The notes beneath the pieces are model-generated. The model saw only the letters and a program-made list of their open reading frames with translations. It did not search any database and had not been told where the DNA came from. Below are positions 22,801 to 33,313 of a stretch of DNA of 64,000 nt, in pieces. The stretch comes from Paracyclopina nana (taxonomy: Eukaryota; Arthropoda; Copepoda; Cyclopoida; Cyclopettidae): NCBI GenBank assembly GCA_019096065.1, contig JAGUCH010000004.1:2232001-2296000 (forward strand), in the 5' to 3' direction. The first letter of the stretch is position 1. Each line of letters starts with the position of its first letter. A program made the position numbers and the translations under genes.

Positions 22801-25800
22801 CCAAAGTTTGGTCTTTGTCAAAAAATGCAATTTCGCTCTTGCAATTATTCACGTTACGCGAGTTTCGCTTCTAGTTTAAAAAAATGTCAAAAAATATGCT
22901 AGTTGCAGTTCTTATTTTGCACTAGGAGACCAGTCCTGTCAAAACTAGATGAAAAAAGGCCAAGGTTTGGCCTTTGTCAAAATGCAATTTTGCTCTTGCA
23001 ATTATTCACGTTACGCGAGTTTCGCTTCTAGTTTAAAAAATGTTAAAAAATATGCTAGTTGCAGTTCTTATTTTGCACTAGGAGACCAGTCTTGTCAAAA
23101 CTAGATGAAAAAAAGACCAAGGTTTGGCCTTTGTCAAAAATGCAATTTTGCTCTTGCAATTATTCACGTTACGCGAGTTTCGCTTCTAGTTTAAAAAAAT
23201 GTCAAAAATATGCTAGTTGCAGTTCTTATTTTGCACTAGGAGACCAGTCCTGTCAAAACTAGATGAAAAAAAGACCAAGGTTTGGCCTTTGTCAAAAATG
23301 CAATTTTGCTCTTGCAATTATTCACGTTACGCGAGTTTCGCTTCTAGTTTAAAAAATGTCAAAAATATGCTAGTTGCAGTTCTTATTTTGCACTAGGAGA
23401 CCAGTCTTGTCAAAACTAGATGAAAAAAAGGCCAAGGTTTGGCCTTTGTCAAAAAATGCAATTTTGCTCTTGCAATTATTCACGTTACGCGAGTTTCGCT
23501 TCTAGTTTAAAAAAATGTTAAAAAATATGCTAGTTGCAGTTCTTATTTTGCACTTGGAGACCAGTCTTGTCCAAACTAGATGAAAAAAAGGCCAAAGTTT
23601 GGTCTTTGTCAAAAATGCAATTTCGCTCTTGCAATTATTCACGTTACGCGAGTTTCGCTTCTAGTTTAAAAATGTCAAAAATATGCTAGTTGCAGTTCTT
23701 ATTTTGCACTAGGAGACCAGTCTTGTCAAAACTAGATGAAAAAAAGGCCAAAGTTTGGTCTTTGTCAAAAATGCAATTTCGCTCTTGCAATTATTCACGT
23801 TACGCGAGTTTCGCTTCTAGTTTAAAAAAATGTCAAAAAATATGCTAGTTGCAGTTCTTATTTTGCACTAGGAGACCAGTCCTGTCAAAACTAGATGAAA
23901 AAAAGGACAAGGTTTGGCCTTTGTCAAAAAATGCAATTTTGCTCTTGCAATTATTCACGTTACGCGAGTTTCGCTTCTAGTTTAAAAAAATGTTAAAAAA
24001 TATGCTAGTTGCAGTTCTTATTTTACACTTGGAGACCAGTCTTGTCCAAACTAGATGAAAAAAGACCAAGGTTTGGCCTTTGTCAAAAAATGCAATTTTG
24101 CTCTTGCAATTATTCACGTTACGCGAGTTTCGCTTCTAGTTTAAAAATGTCAAAAAATATGCTAGTTGCAGTTCTTATTTTGCACTAGGAGACCAGTCCT
24201 GTCAAAACTAGATGAAAAAAAGACCAAGGTTTGGCCTTTGTCAAAAATGCAATTTTGCTCTTGCAATTATTCACGTTACGCGAGTTTCGCTTCTAGTTTA
24301 AAAAAATGTCAAAAATATGCTAGTTGCAGTTCTTATTTTGCACTAGGAGACCAGTCCTGTCAAAACTAGATGAAAAAAGACCAAGGTTTGGCCTTTGTCA
24401 AAAAATGCAATTTTGCTCTTGCAATTATTCACGTTACGCGAGTTTCGCTTCTAGTTTAAAAAATGTCAAAAATATGCTAGTTGCAGTTCTTATTTTGCAC
24501 TAGGAGACCAGTCTTGTCAAAACTAGATGAAAAAAGACCAAGGTTTGGCCTTTGTCAAAAATGCAATTTTGCTCTTGCAATTATTCACGTTACGCGAGTT
24601 TCGCTTCTAGTTTAAAAAAATGTCAAAAAATATGCTAGTTGCAGTTCTTATTTTGCACTAGGAGACCAGTCTTGTCAAAACTAGATGAAAAAAGGCCAAA
24701 GTTTGGTCTTTGTCAAAAAATGCAATTTCGCTCTTGCAATTATTCACGTTACGCGAGTTTCGCTTCTAGTTTAAAAAAATGTCAAAAAATATGCTAGTTG
24801 CAGTTCTTATTTTGCACTAGGAGACCAGTCCTGTCAAAACTAGATGAAAAAAAGGCCAAGGTTTGGCCTTTGTCAAAAATGCAATTTTGCTCTTGCAATT
24901 ATTCACGTTACGCGAGTTTCGCTTCTAGTTTAAAAAATGTTAAAAATATGCTAGTTGCAGTTCTTAATTTGCACTAGGAGACCAGTCTTGTCAAAACTAG
25001 ATGAAAAAAAGACCAAGGTTTGGCCTTTTTCAAAAAATGCAATTTCGCTCTTGCAATTATTCACGTTACGCGAGTTTCGCTTCTAGTTTAAAAAATGTCA
25101 AAAATATGCTAGTTGCAGTTCTTATTTTGCACTAGGAGACCAGTCTTGTCAAAACTAGATGAAAAAAGACCAAGGTTTGGCCTTTGTCAAAAATGCAATT
25201 TTGCTCTTGCAATTATTCACGTTACGCGAGTTTCGCTTCTAGTTTAAAAAAATGTTAAAAATATGCTAGTTGCAGTTCTTATTTTGCACTAGGAGACCAG
25301 TCTTGTCAAAACTAGATGAAAAAAGACCAAGGTTTGGCCTTTGTCAAAAATGCAATTTTGCTCTTGCAATTATTCACGTTACGCGAGTTTCGCTTCTAGT
25401 TTAAAAAAATGTTAAAAATATGCTAGTTGCAGTTCTTATTTTGCACTAGGAGACCAGTCTTGTCAAAACTAGATGAAAAAAAGGCCAAAGTTTGGTCTTT
25501 GTCAAAAATGCAATTTCGCTCTTGCAATTATTCACGTTACGCGAGTTTCGCTTCTAGTTTAAAAAATGTCAAAAATATGCTAGTTGCAGTTCTTATTTTG
25601 CACTAGGAGACCAGTCTTGTCAAAACTAGATGAAAAAAGGCCAAAGTTTGGTCTTTGTCAAAAATGCAATTTCGCTCTTGCAATTATTCACGTTACGCGA
25701 GTTTCGCTTCTAGTTTAAAAAATGTCAAAAAATATGCTAGTTGCAGTTCTTATTTTGCACTAGGAGACCAGTCCTGTCAAAACTAGATGAAAAAAAGGCC

Positions 25801-28800
25801 AAGGTTTGGCCTTTGTCAAAAATGCAATTTTGCTCTTGCAATTATTCACGTTACGCGAGTTTCGCTTCTAGTTTAAAAAATGTTAAAAAATATGCTAGTT
25901 GCAGTTCTTATTTTGCACTAGGAGACCAGTCTTGTCAAAACTAGATGAAAAAAGACCAAGGTTTGGCCTTTGTCAAAAATGCAATTTTGCTCTTGCAATT
26001 ATTCACGTTACGCGAGTTTCGCTTCTAGTTTAAAAAAATGTCAAAAAATATGCTAGTTGCAGTTCTTATTTTGCACTAGGAGACCAGTCCTGTCAAAACT
26101 AGATGAAAAAAGACCAAGGTTTGGCCTTTGTCAAAAATGCAATTTTGCTCTTGCAATTATTCACGTTACGCGAGTTTCGCTTCTAGTTTAAAAAAATGTC
26201 AAAAAATATGCTAGTTGCAGTTCTTATTTTGCACTAGGAGACCAGTCCTGTCAAAACTAGATGAAAAAAAAGGCCAAGGTTTGGCCTTTGTCAAAAAATG
26301 CAATTTTGCTCTTGCAATTATTCACGTTACGCGAGTTTCGCTTCTAGTTTAAAAAAATGTTAAAAAATATGCTAGTTGCAGTTCTTATTTTGCACAAGGA
26401 TCACAGACTTGTCAAAAATAGTTGAAAAAAAGGCCAAAGTTTGGTCTTTGTCAAAAATGCAATTTCGCTCTTGCAATTATTCACGTTACGCGAGTTTCGC
26501 TTCTAGTTTAAAAATGTCAAAAATATGCTAGTTGCAGTTCTTATTTTGCACTAGGAGACCAGTCTTGTCAAAACTAGATGAAAAAAGGCCAAAGTTTGGT
26601 CTTTGTCAAAAATGCAATTTCGCTCTTGCAATTATTCACGTTACGCTAGTTTCTCTTCTAGTATAAAAAAATGTCAAATAATATGCTAGTTGCAATTCTT
26701 ATTTTGCACTAGGAGACCAGTCCTGTCAAAACTAGATGAAAAAAAGGCCAAGGTTTGGCCTTTGTCAAAATGCAATTTTGCTCTTGCAATTATTCACGTT
26801 ACGCGAGTTTCGCTTCTAGTTTAAAAAATGTTAAAAATATGCTAGTTGCAGTTCTTATTTTGCACTAGGAGACCAGTCTTGTCAAAACTAGATGAAAAAA
26901 AGGCCAAGGTTTGGCCTTTGTCAAAAAATGCAATTTTGCTCTTGCAATTATTCACGTTACGCGAGTTTCGCTTCTAGTTTAAAAAAATGTCAAAAAATAT
27001 GCTAGTTGCAGTTCTTATTTTGCACTAGGAGACCAGTCCTGTCAAAACTAGATGAAAAAAAGACCAAGGTTTGGCCTTTGTCAAAAAATGCAATTTTGCT
27101 CTTGCAATTATTCACGTTACGCGAGTTTCGCTTCTAGTTTAAAAAAATGTCAAAAAATATGCTAGTTGCAGTTCTTATTTTGTACTAGGAGACCAGTGCT
27201 GTCAAAACTATATGAAAAATAGACCAAGGTTTGGCTTTTGTCAAAAAATGCAATTTTGCTCTTGCAATTATTCACGTTACGCGAGTTTCGCTTCTAGTTT
27301 AAAAAAATGTCAAAAAATATGCTAGTTGCAGTTCTTATTTGACACTAGGGAACTACTCCTGTCAAAACTAGATGCAAAACAGACCAAGGTTTGGCCTTTG
27401 TCAAAAAATGCAATTTTGCTCTTGCAATTATTCACGTTACGCGAGTTTCGCTTCTAGTTTAAAAAATGTCAAAAATATGCTAGTTGCAGTTCTTATTTTG
27501 CACTAGGAGACCAGTCTTGTCAAAACTAGATGAAAAAAAGGCCAAAGTTTGGTCTTTGTCAAAAAATGCAATTTCGCTCTTGCAATTATTCACGTTACGC
27601 GAGTTTCGCTTCTAGTTTAAAAAATGTCAAAAATATGCTAGTTGCAGTTCTTATTTTGCACTAGGAGACCAGTCCTGTCAAAACTAGATGAAAAAAAGGC
27701 CAAGGTTTGGCCTTTGTCAAAAATGCAATTTTGCTCTTGCAATTATTCACGTTACGCGAGTTTCGCTTCTAGTTTAAAAATGTTAAAAAATATGCTAGTT
27801 GCAGTTCTTATTTTGCACTAGGAGACCAGTCTTGTCAAAACTAGATGAAAAAAAGACCAAGGTTTGGCCTTTGTCAAAAATGCAATTTCGCTCTTGCAAT
27901 TATTCACGTTACGCGAGTTTCGCTTCTAGTTTAAAAAATGTCAAAAAATATGCTAGTTGCAGTTCTTATTTTGCACTAGGAGACCAGTCTTGTCAAAACT
28001 AGATGAAAAAAGACCAAGGTTTGGCCTTTGTCAAAAAATGCAATTTTGCTCTTGCAATTTTTCACGTTACGCGAGTTTCGCTTCTAGTTTAAAAAAATGT
28101 TAAAAAATATGCTAGTTGCAGTTCTTATTTTACACTTGGAGACCAGTCTTGTCCAAACTAGATGAAAAAAAGGCCAAAGTTTGGCCTTTGTCAAAAAATG
28201 CAATTTTGCTCTTGCAATTATTCACGTTACGCGAATTTCGCTTCTAGTTTAAAAAAATGTCAAACAATATGCTAGTTGCAGTTCTTATTTTACACTAGGA
28301 GACCAGTCCTGTCAAAACTAGATGAAAAAAGACCAAGGTTTGGCCTTTGTCAAAAAATGCAATTTTGCTCTTGCAATTATTCACGTTACGCGAGTTTCGC
28401 TTCTAGTTTAAAAAATGTCAAAAAATATGCTAGTTGCAGTTCTTATTTTGCACTAGGAGACCAGTCCTGTCAAAACTAGATGAAAAAAAGACCAAGGTTT
28501 GGCCTTTGTCAAAAACTTCAATTTTGATCTTGCAATTATTCACGATACGCGAGTTTCGCTTCTAGTTTGAAAAAATGTCAAAAATATGCTAGTTGCAGTT
28601 CTTATTTTGCACTAGGAGACCAGTCCTGTCAAAACTAGATGAAAAAAGACCAAGGTTTGGCCTTTGTCAAAAATGCAATTTTGCTCTTGCAATTATTCAC
28701 GTTACGCGTGTTTCGCTTCTTGTTTGAAAAAATGTCAAAAAATATTCGCGTTGGAGTTGTTATATTGCACTACGAGGACAATCTTTTCAAAACTAGATGA

Positions 28801-31800
28801 AAAAAGGCCAAAGTTTGGCCTTTGACAAAAAATGCAATTTTGCTCTTGCAATTATTCACGTTACGCGAGTTTCGCTCCTAGCTCAAAAAGTTGCAAAAAA
28901 AAAAATGTGCTAGTTTCAGTTCTTATTTTGCACTAGGAGACCAGTCTTGTCAAAACTAGATGAAAAAAGGCGAGTTTCGCTCCCAGGCACAGTGGCTCAA
29001 AAAGCCATTTTCACGCGCACGCGAAAATCCGCCAAATCGCCTGAATTCTCATTTAACCCCCAATTTACAACTTTTAATTGGGTTGACTTCTAGGCAATGA
29101 AAAGAGCCAAAAATGGGCGCATGTACTAAATACCGCACACAAACGCAACGCACACTACTAAATACCGCACACTACTAAATACCGCACACTACTAAATACC
29201 GCACACAGCAAAAAATGGAAATGCATTTGAAAAAAATTTACAGCAATTGTGAATTATTCAAATATACTAATAATTAAAATAAATTGTTATCACTTAGTGC
29301 TTTACACTGCTAGTTAAATCATTAGTTTTGGAGTATAAGCTAATTTTAATTGATGGAACCGGGCTTTTGTCGGTTTTTTTTTTTTTTTTTTGGTGGCAAA
29401 ATGAGAATTCAGCAACTAGGCAGAGTTTCTTGTGTTCTTGAAAATTGTCTTTTTAACCACCCTCAAAATTGGCTTGTAAGAGCTAAACAATGATTTACTC
29501 TAATCTAATTTGTGAAAAATGACTCTCTTTCTGCCGATTTCACCCTTTTAGAGTCAATTCACACTATTTGTGCATAAATGCTATTCAAATTATGCTTCCT
29601 TCACTGATACACGTTAACTTTCCTTTGATTACTTTATGACAAGAAAAATATAGTGTGCGGTATTTAGTAGGCAAACATACTAAATACCGCACACACTTAA
29701 AAAACATAAACAAAAACAAAAAACCATTATTATACTATGTGTTCATGCTTACTCATGTTTCTTGTCACTAAAGAATAATTTGTGTTTTCCTCCAATCAGT
29801 TTCATTAGTTCATTGACATAATATAATATAAAAAGTAGTGTGCGGCATTTAGTAGTGTGCGATATTTAGTAGTGTGCGTTGCGTTGCGTTTGTGTGCGGT
29901 ATTTTGTATGTACCAAAAATGGGGTTTAAATTGACAGATACATATTCAAAAAAACTTCAAAATCAAACTTTGCTTAAAAAAGAGTTCAGCTTGAAAATTG
30001 GTAGAACAGCCCTTTTTGGCCCTTTGAGTCAGAATCGAATGTCAGCTCAAATTTGACTTATGCCCCGTTCATGTATTAAGAATGCCTTAAGGTATGGAAA
30101 AAATTGTCATAAGGAAAAGTGAATCTGCTGCTGACTGCCAGTCTACGAGTTCAGCTTGGGGCCGAGCAGCATTTTTAATGGCAATTTTTGCTATTTTGTC
30201 ACATGCTTTTCATCATATTTCAGAACAAACAATCTTTCATCACGCTTCTCTGATTAAAGATGAACTTTAGTTTTTGATTTTGCTCAAAAGGATTAAAATG
30301 TAGAGCACTTAAAAGCCAAAATTAGATTTGTTTACTTTCAAGTTGTCTTAAAGTCGATCTGATTTTTTTAGTATCTGCTGGCGTTGTCATAAGACAATTT
30401 TTCTCCTTTCCTTGAGGTGTTTTTCGTGCATTTTCCTAAGGAGTTTGGGGCGTACATGAACGGGACATTAGTCCAGTATTTCGTATTTTCTTACTAGTTT
30501 ATTTGCAGCAATACGCGATGCGCAAGTTTTGGCTCTCGAATAGTCAAAAATGAGTCAAAGTTTGACTTTGCCTCACATTTAGGGTCCAAATGCCACAAAC
30601 TATCAGCCAGTATTGACATTTGGGCTCAAATTTGACTTAGTACAGAATTTCGTATTTTCTTACTAGTTTATTAGCAGCAATACGCGATGCGCAAGTTTTG
30701 GCTCTCGAATAGTCAAAAATGAGTCAAAGTTTGACTTTGCCTCACATTAAGAGTCCAAATGCCACAAACTATCAGCCACTATTGACATTTGGGCTCAAAT
30801 TTGACTTAGTACAGAATTTCGTATTTTCTTACTAGTTTATTAGCAGCAATACGCGATGCGCAAGTTTCGGCTCTCGCATAATCAAAAATGAGTCAAAGTT
30901 TGACTTTGCCTCACATTCATAGTCTAATTGCCTCAAATTATCAGCCACTATTGACATTTTGGCTCAAAAACGCTCAGCAGGGGAGTTATTCAGCCTCCCA
31001 TTTGACCCCTTTTTCAGAACTTGAATTTGTCTTGACATTCTCTGTCACTTTTATTAGAACTTAAAGTCCCTCAGCGCATTTTTGTTTATGAAGTTCTGTA
31101 CTGCTGAGCGCTCAGCGCTATCTCCGCTTGTATTTCTCCGATTTTAAAACTGTTTACAGCTATGGAATCCTGAGATTCAGCAGAAACTACTTTCATTTCA
31201 AAGCAAACTTGATATCTCAACTTTTACTTGCGCAATGGGAGATCAAATGGAACACTTTTTATTAGTAAATCATTCAAGCAACTCAGCTAGAAGTCTCCGC
31301 AAAACTCAGCAGTTGGACTGCTATTAAGCAATAAACTTTGGCGCGCGATATCTCTGGTTCTAGACCAGATATCTGGCTCCAATTTGATTCTATGAAGTCA
31401 GGGCAACCTCCTCTACAAGGTTTCAAGGTGTCATAGACCGTAGACCGACTTTAATTTGATCGCCCGAAATTTGACGCGGACCGTTTTTCGCGGAAAATTC
31501 CACTCTAGAATGCAATAAAGTCTTCAAATTCATGAAAAAGTCCAAGAAAACAGTAAAAGGAAGCTTGGCTGCAAGAATTACCACTTTCCCGGCACTTTTA
31601 GCCCCCAAAATAAGCCAAATTCGGGCCCAAAATGAAAAGTAAACAAAGCTTCTTATATAGTAAACTTCGGGGAGCGATATCTCAGCAATGTCTTAGAACA
31701 GCCTGCTTTATAGCTATGAATTCGTCTTGACATTCTCTATCACTTTTGTATTAAAGTGAACTCAGCATCTCCGCTTCATGTCTCCGTAAAACTTACCCAC

Positions 31801-33313
31801 TAGGCTGCTATTTAGCGGTACCGGCGGTGCGCGATATCTCAGCAACGGAGCGTCTTAGCTTACTTCTATTTGACCTCATGAACTTGTCTTGCACTCAAAG
31901 TAGCTCAGAGCATTTTCATTTACTAAGTTCTGTAGTGCTGAGCGCTCAGCGCTATCTCCGCTTGTAAATGTCCGATTTTAAAACTGCTTACATATTTGGA
32001 ATCCAGAGACTCAGCAGAACAAAGTTTTATATTATAGTAAAATTGATATCTCCACTTTTGGACCCGCTAATTCTTAAAGAAAAGCCCTATGTAGTACGTA
32101 GTACATAAGGCTGCGTTTCATCCGTCTAATCAATGCCAAAATTCGAAAAATGCTCCGATTTTTGAGCTCTTTACAGTTTTGGAAATGGGAGCTCAAACTG
32201 AACACTTTTTATTACATAGTAAACAAGATATCTCAGCTCCTTGTCTCCGTAAAACTCAGCAGTTAGGCTGCTAGTAAACAAGATATCTCAGCTCCTTGTC
32301 TCCGTAAAACTCAGCAGTTAGGCTGCTATTTAGCACGGGCGATCGCGGCGAACACGGGCGAACACAGCGAACACGGGCGAACACAGCGAACACACCGAAC
32401 ACAGGTGAACACACCGAACACGGGCGAACACAGCGAACACGGGCGAACACGGCGAACACGGGCGAACACGGTGAACACGGCGAACACGGCGAACACACCG
32501 AACACAGCGAACACACCGAACACGGGCGAACACACCGAACACGGGCGAACACAGCGAACACGGGCGAACACGGGGAACACGGGCGAACACGGCGAACACG
32601 GCGAACACACCGAACACAGCGAACACACCGAACACGGGCGAACACACCGAACACGGGCGAACACACCGAACACGGTGGAACCCAGCGAACACCGGCGAAC
32701 ACACCGAACACCGGCGAACACACCGAACACGGGCGAACACACGCAACACGGGCGAACACGGGCGAACACACCAAACACGGGCGAACACACCGAACACGGG
32801 CGAACACACCGAACACGGGCGAACACACCGAACACAGCGAACACAGCGAACACGGGCGAACACACCGAACACAGCGAACACATCGAACACAGCGAACACG
32901 GGCGAACACGGCGAACACACTGAACACGGGCGAACACGGGCGAACACAGCGAACACGGGCGAACACGGCGAACACGTGCGAACACGGCGAACACGGGCGA
33001 ACACAGCGAACCCGGCGAACACACCGAACACGGCGAACACACCGAACACGGCGAACACACCGAACACGGGCAAACACACTGAACACAGTGAACATGGACG
33101 AACTCAGGCGGACACAGCGGAAAAATTCTAAGTTTTGCTTGCATTTGATCCCTGCCTATGCAGTCGCGGCCTAACCCTAAGTGCACAATCACTCTCAGTT
33201 GGTGCCAATCCACCAGCTGAGGGATACCCAGAAGGTCTTGGATCCCTAGGGCACAACCCCATGGTGTGCTTTATCAAGATGCAAAGAAGAAATGATGACT
33301 TGACGCTACCCAT
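19889..33313 (-). CDS. Secreted PAN-like/F5-8C-like protein, copy A, 5 exons with transposon-expanded intron 1
   Basis: Exons 33313-33176, 21216-21067, 21008-20518, 20468-20308 and 20256-19889 join in frame to 435 residues. Exon 1 gives a signal peptide and CPRDPRPSGYPSAGGLAPTE. Exon 2 (CTAAPDCFAYLFKSLSDF...NCILQ) has the cysteine and aromatic spacing of a PAN/Apple domain. The middle 165 residues are not recognised. The last 170 resemble an F5/8C or fucolectin-type galactose-binding fold, with AIDD, ASIVVITLPQEIAVRQVKIL, a late Cys in SIVCEKC, GRYVIF and a GEIGVIGF end. Such proteins usually bind glycans outside the cell; the role is inferred. Intron 1 is 11.96 kb because a foldback transposon sits in it; the other introns are 51-60 bp. 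A paralog lies at 34881-36428. Confidence 0.7.
21273..21280. repeat. Target-site duplication, left copy (TAACCCTA)
   Basis: Identical to 33172-33179 on the far side of the foldback element. Confidence 0.9.
21281..21325 (+). repeat. Left 45 bp terminal inverted repeat of the foldback element
   Basis: Starts GGCCGCGACTGCATAGGCAG and ends CAAAACTTAGA; matches 33127-33171 in inverse orientation without a mismatch. Confidence 0.92.
21357..22256 (+). repeat. Left-arm minisatellite (9-10 bp GTGTTCG units)
   Basis: About 900 bp built of 9 bp units such as TGTTCGGTG, TGTTCGCCG and TGTTCGCTG and a 10 bp unit TGTTCGCCCG, in blocks that repeat at a larger scale. All three forward frames stay open because the units contain no stop, giving Cys/Val/Arg-rich pseudo-proteins; these are not genes. 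Confidence 0.95.
22264..28975 (+). repeat. 158 bp satellite array, about 42 monomers
   Basis: The monomer runs from CTAGTTGCAGTTCTTATTTT through CACTAGGAGACCAGTC and ATTCACGTTACGCGAGTTTC to TAAAAAATGTCAAAAATATG. Spacing of recognisable anchors (23059, 24166, 25741, 27799, 28276) fits 158 bp. Monomers fall into types by linked variants (GGCCAAAGTTTGGTC with TTTCGCTC; GGCCAAGGTTTGGCC; GACCAAGGTTTGGCC) arranged with a six-monomer period. The last two monomers (28740 on) are clearly more diverged, as expected at an array edge. Short frames of 67 residues inside it are by-products. Confidence 0.95.
29118..29912. mobile_element. Nested inverted-repeat element, 795 bp
   Basis: The ends are inverse copies: ACTAAATACCGCACAC units and AACGCAACGCAC on the left, the complement on the right, with more ACTAAATACCGCACAC-type units repeated inside each end. 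CCAAAAATGGG stands at both sides (29107-29117 and 29913-29923), an 11 bp duplication. Long duplications of 9-11 bp are usual for Mutator-like elements. There is no coding sequence. It contains the right end of the 155 bp MITE. Confidence 0.75.
29342..29365 (+). mobile_element. Right-end fragment of the 155 bp hairpin MITE
   Basis: Twenty-four bases match the right terminus of the copies at 7870 and 19419 with three differences, ending GGAACCGGGCT. The left end is not found. Confidence 0.6.
30045..30970 (+). repeat. 169 bp tandem repeat, three copies, split by a MITE
   Basis: The phrase CTCAAATTTGACTTAG and following bases recur at 30046, 30625 and 30794. The second interval is 169 bp; the first becomes exactly 169 bp when the 407 bp MITE and its 3 bp duplication are subtracted. 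Units contain ACGCGATGCGCAAGTTT and GAGTCAAAGTTTGACTTTGC. Confidence 0.85.
30061..30467. mobile_element. PIF/Harbinger-type MITE, 407 bp
   Basis: Ends TGCCCCGTTCATGTA and TACATGAACGGGACA are inverse with one mismatch, flanked on both sides by TTA, the standard Harbinger target. Removal restores the 169 bp repeat in which it sits. Non-coding. Confidence 0.85.
31074..32010. repeat. Diverged internal duplication within the foldback element
   Basis: A segment of about 110 bp containing GCTGAGCGCTCAGCGCTATC occurs near 31074-31185 and again near 31905-32010, about 830 bp apart. The surrounding sequence repeats phrases such as GATATCTCAGC. No gene is seen between 30970 and 32336. Confidence 0.6.
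32221..32330 (+). repeat. 55 bp tandem duplication
   Basis: AAACAAGATATCTCAGCTCC and the following bases through TTAGGCTGCTA appear twice in direct succession, directly before the right-arm minisatellite. Confidence 0.85.
32336..33115 (-). repeat. Right-arm minisatellite, inverse of the left arm
   Basis: About 780 bp of CGAACACGGG and CGAACACAG/CGAACACAC units, the complement of the units at 21357-22256. The unit order is not a mirror copy, showing independent expansion or rearrangement since the arms arose. Open frames on the minus strand are by-products. Confidence 0.95.
33127..33171 (-). repeat. Right 45 bp terminal inverted repeat of the foldback element
   Basis: Perfect inverse match of 21281-21325. 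Confidence 0.92.
33172..33179. repeat. Target-site duplication, right copy (TAACCCTA)
   Basis: Equals 21273-21280. It overlaps the exon 1 splice donor of the host gene. Confidence 0.9.

Larger units (their letters stand above)
21281..33171. mobile_element. Foldback-type non-autonomous DNA transposon, 11,891 bp
   Basis: The two ends are perfect inverted repeats of 45 bp beginning GGCCGCGACTGCATAGGCAG. Inside each end lies a long minisatellite of GTGTTCG-type units, in opposite orientation (21357-22256 and 32336-33115), so the arms could pair over most of a kilobase. The interior holds a 158 bp satellite array, a nested inverted-repeat element, a 169 bp tandem repeat split by a small MITE, and other repeats. 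The insertion duplicated TAACCCTA (8 bp). No transposase or other gene was found. Long internally repetitive inverted arms match the foldback class (Drosophila FB, Galileo); 8 bp duplications occur in P, hAT and Merlin superfamilies, so the mobilising family is open. The paralogous gene at 34881-36428 shows the site without the insertion. Confidence 0.88.

Noticed and set aside
23059-28479. Repeated 67-codon frames inside the satellite
   Set aside because: They recur once per monomer pair by chance, differ by indels between monomers and have no signal for translation.
22264-28975. CRISPR-like array
   Set aside because: There are no unique spacers; whole monomers repeat, and the host is a eukaryote.
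32271-33213. Long minus-strand frames in the right-arm minisatellite, and a 172-codon Asn/Thr-rich plus frame
   Set aside because: Same reason: low-complexity repeats with all frames open, and an inverse of the left arm.
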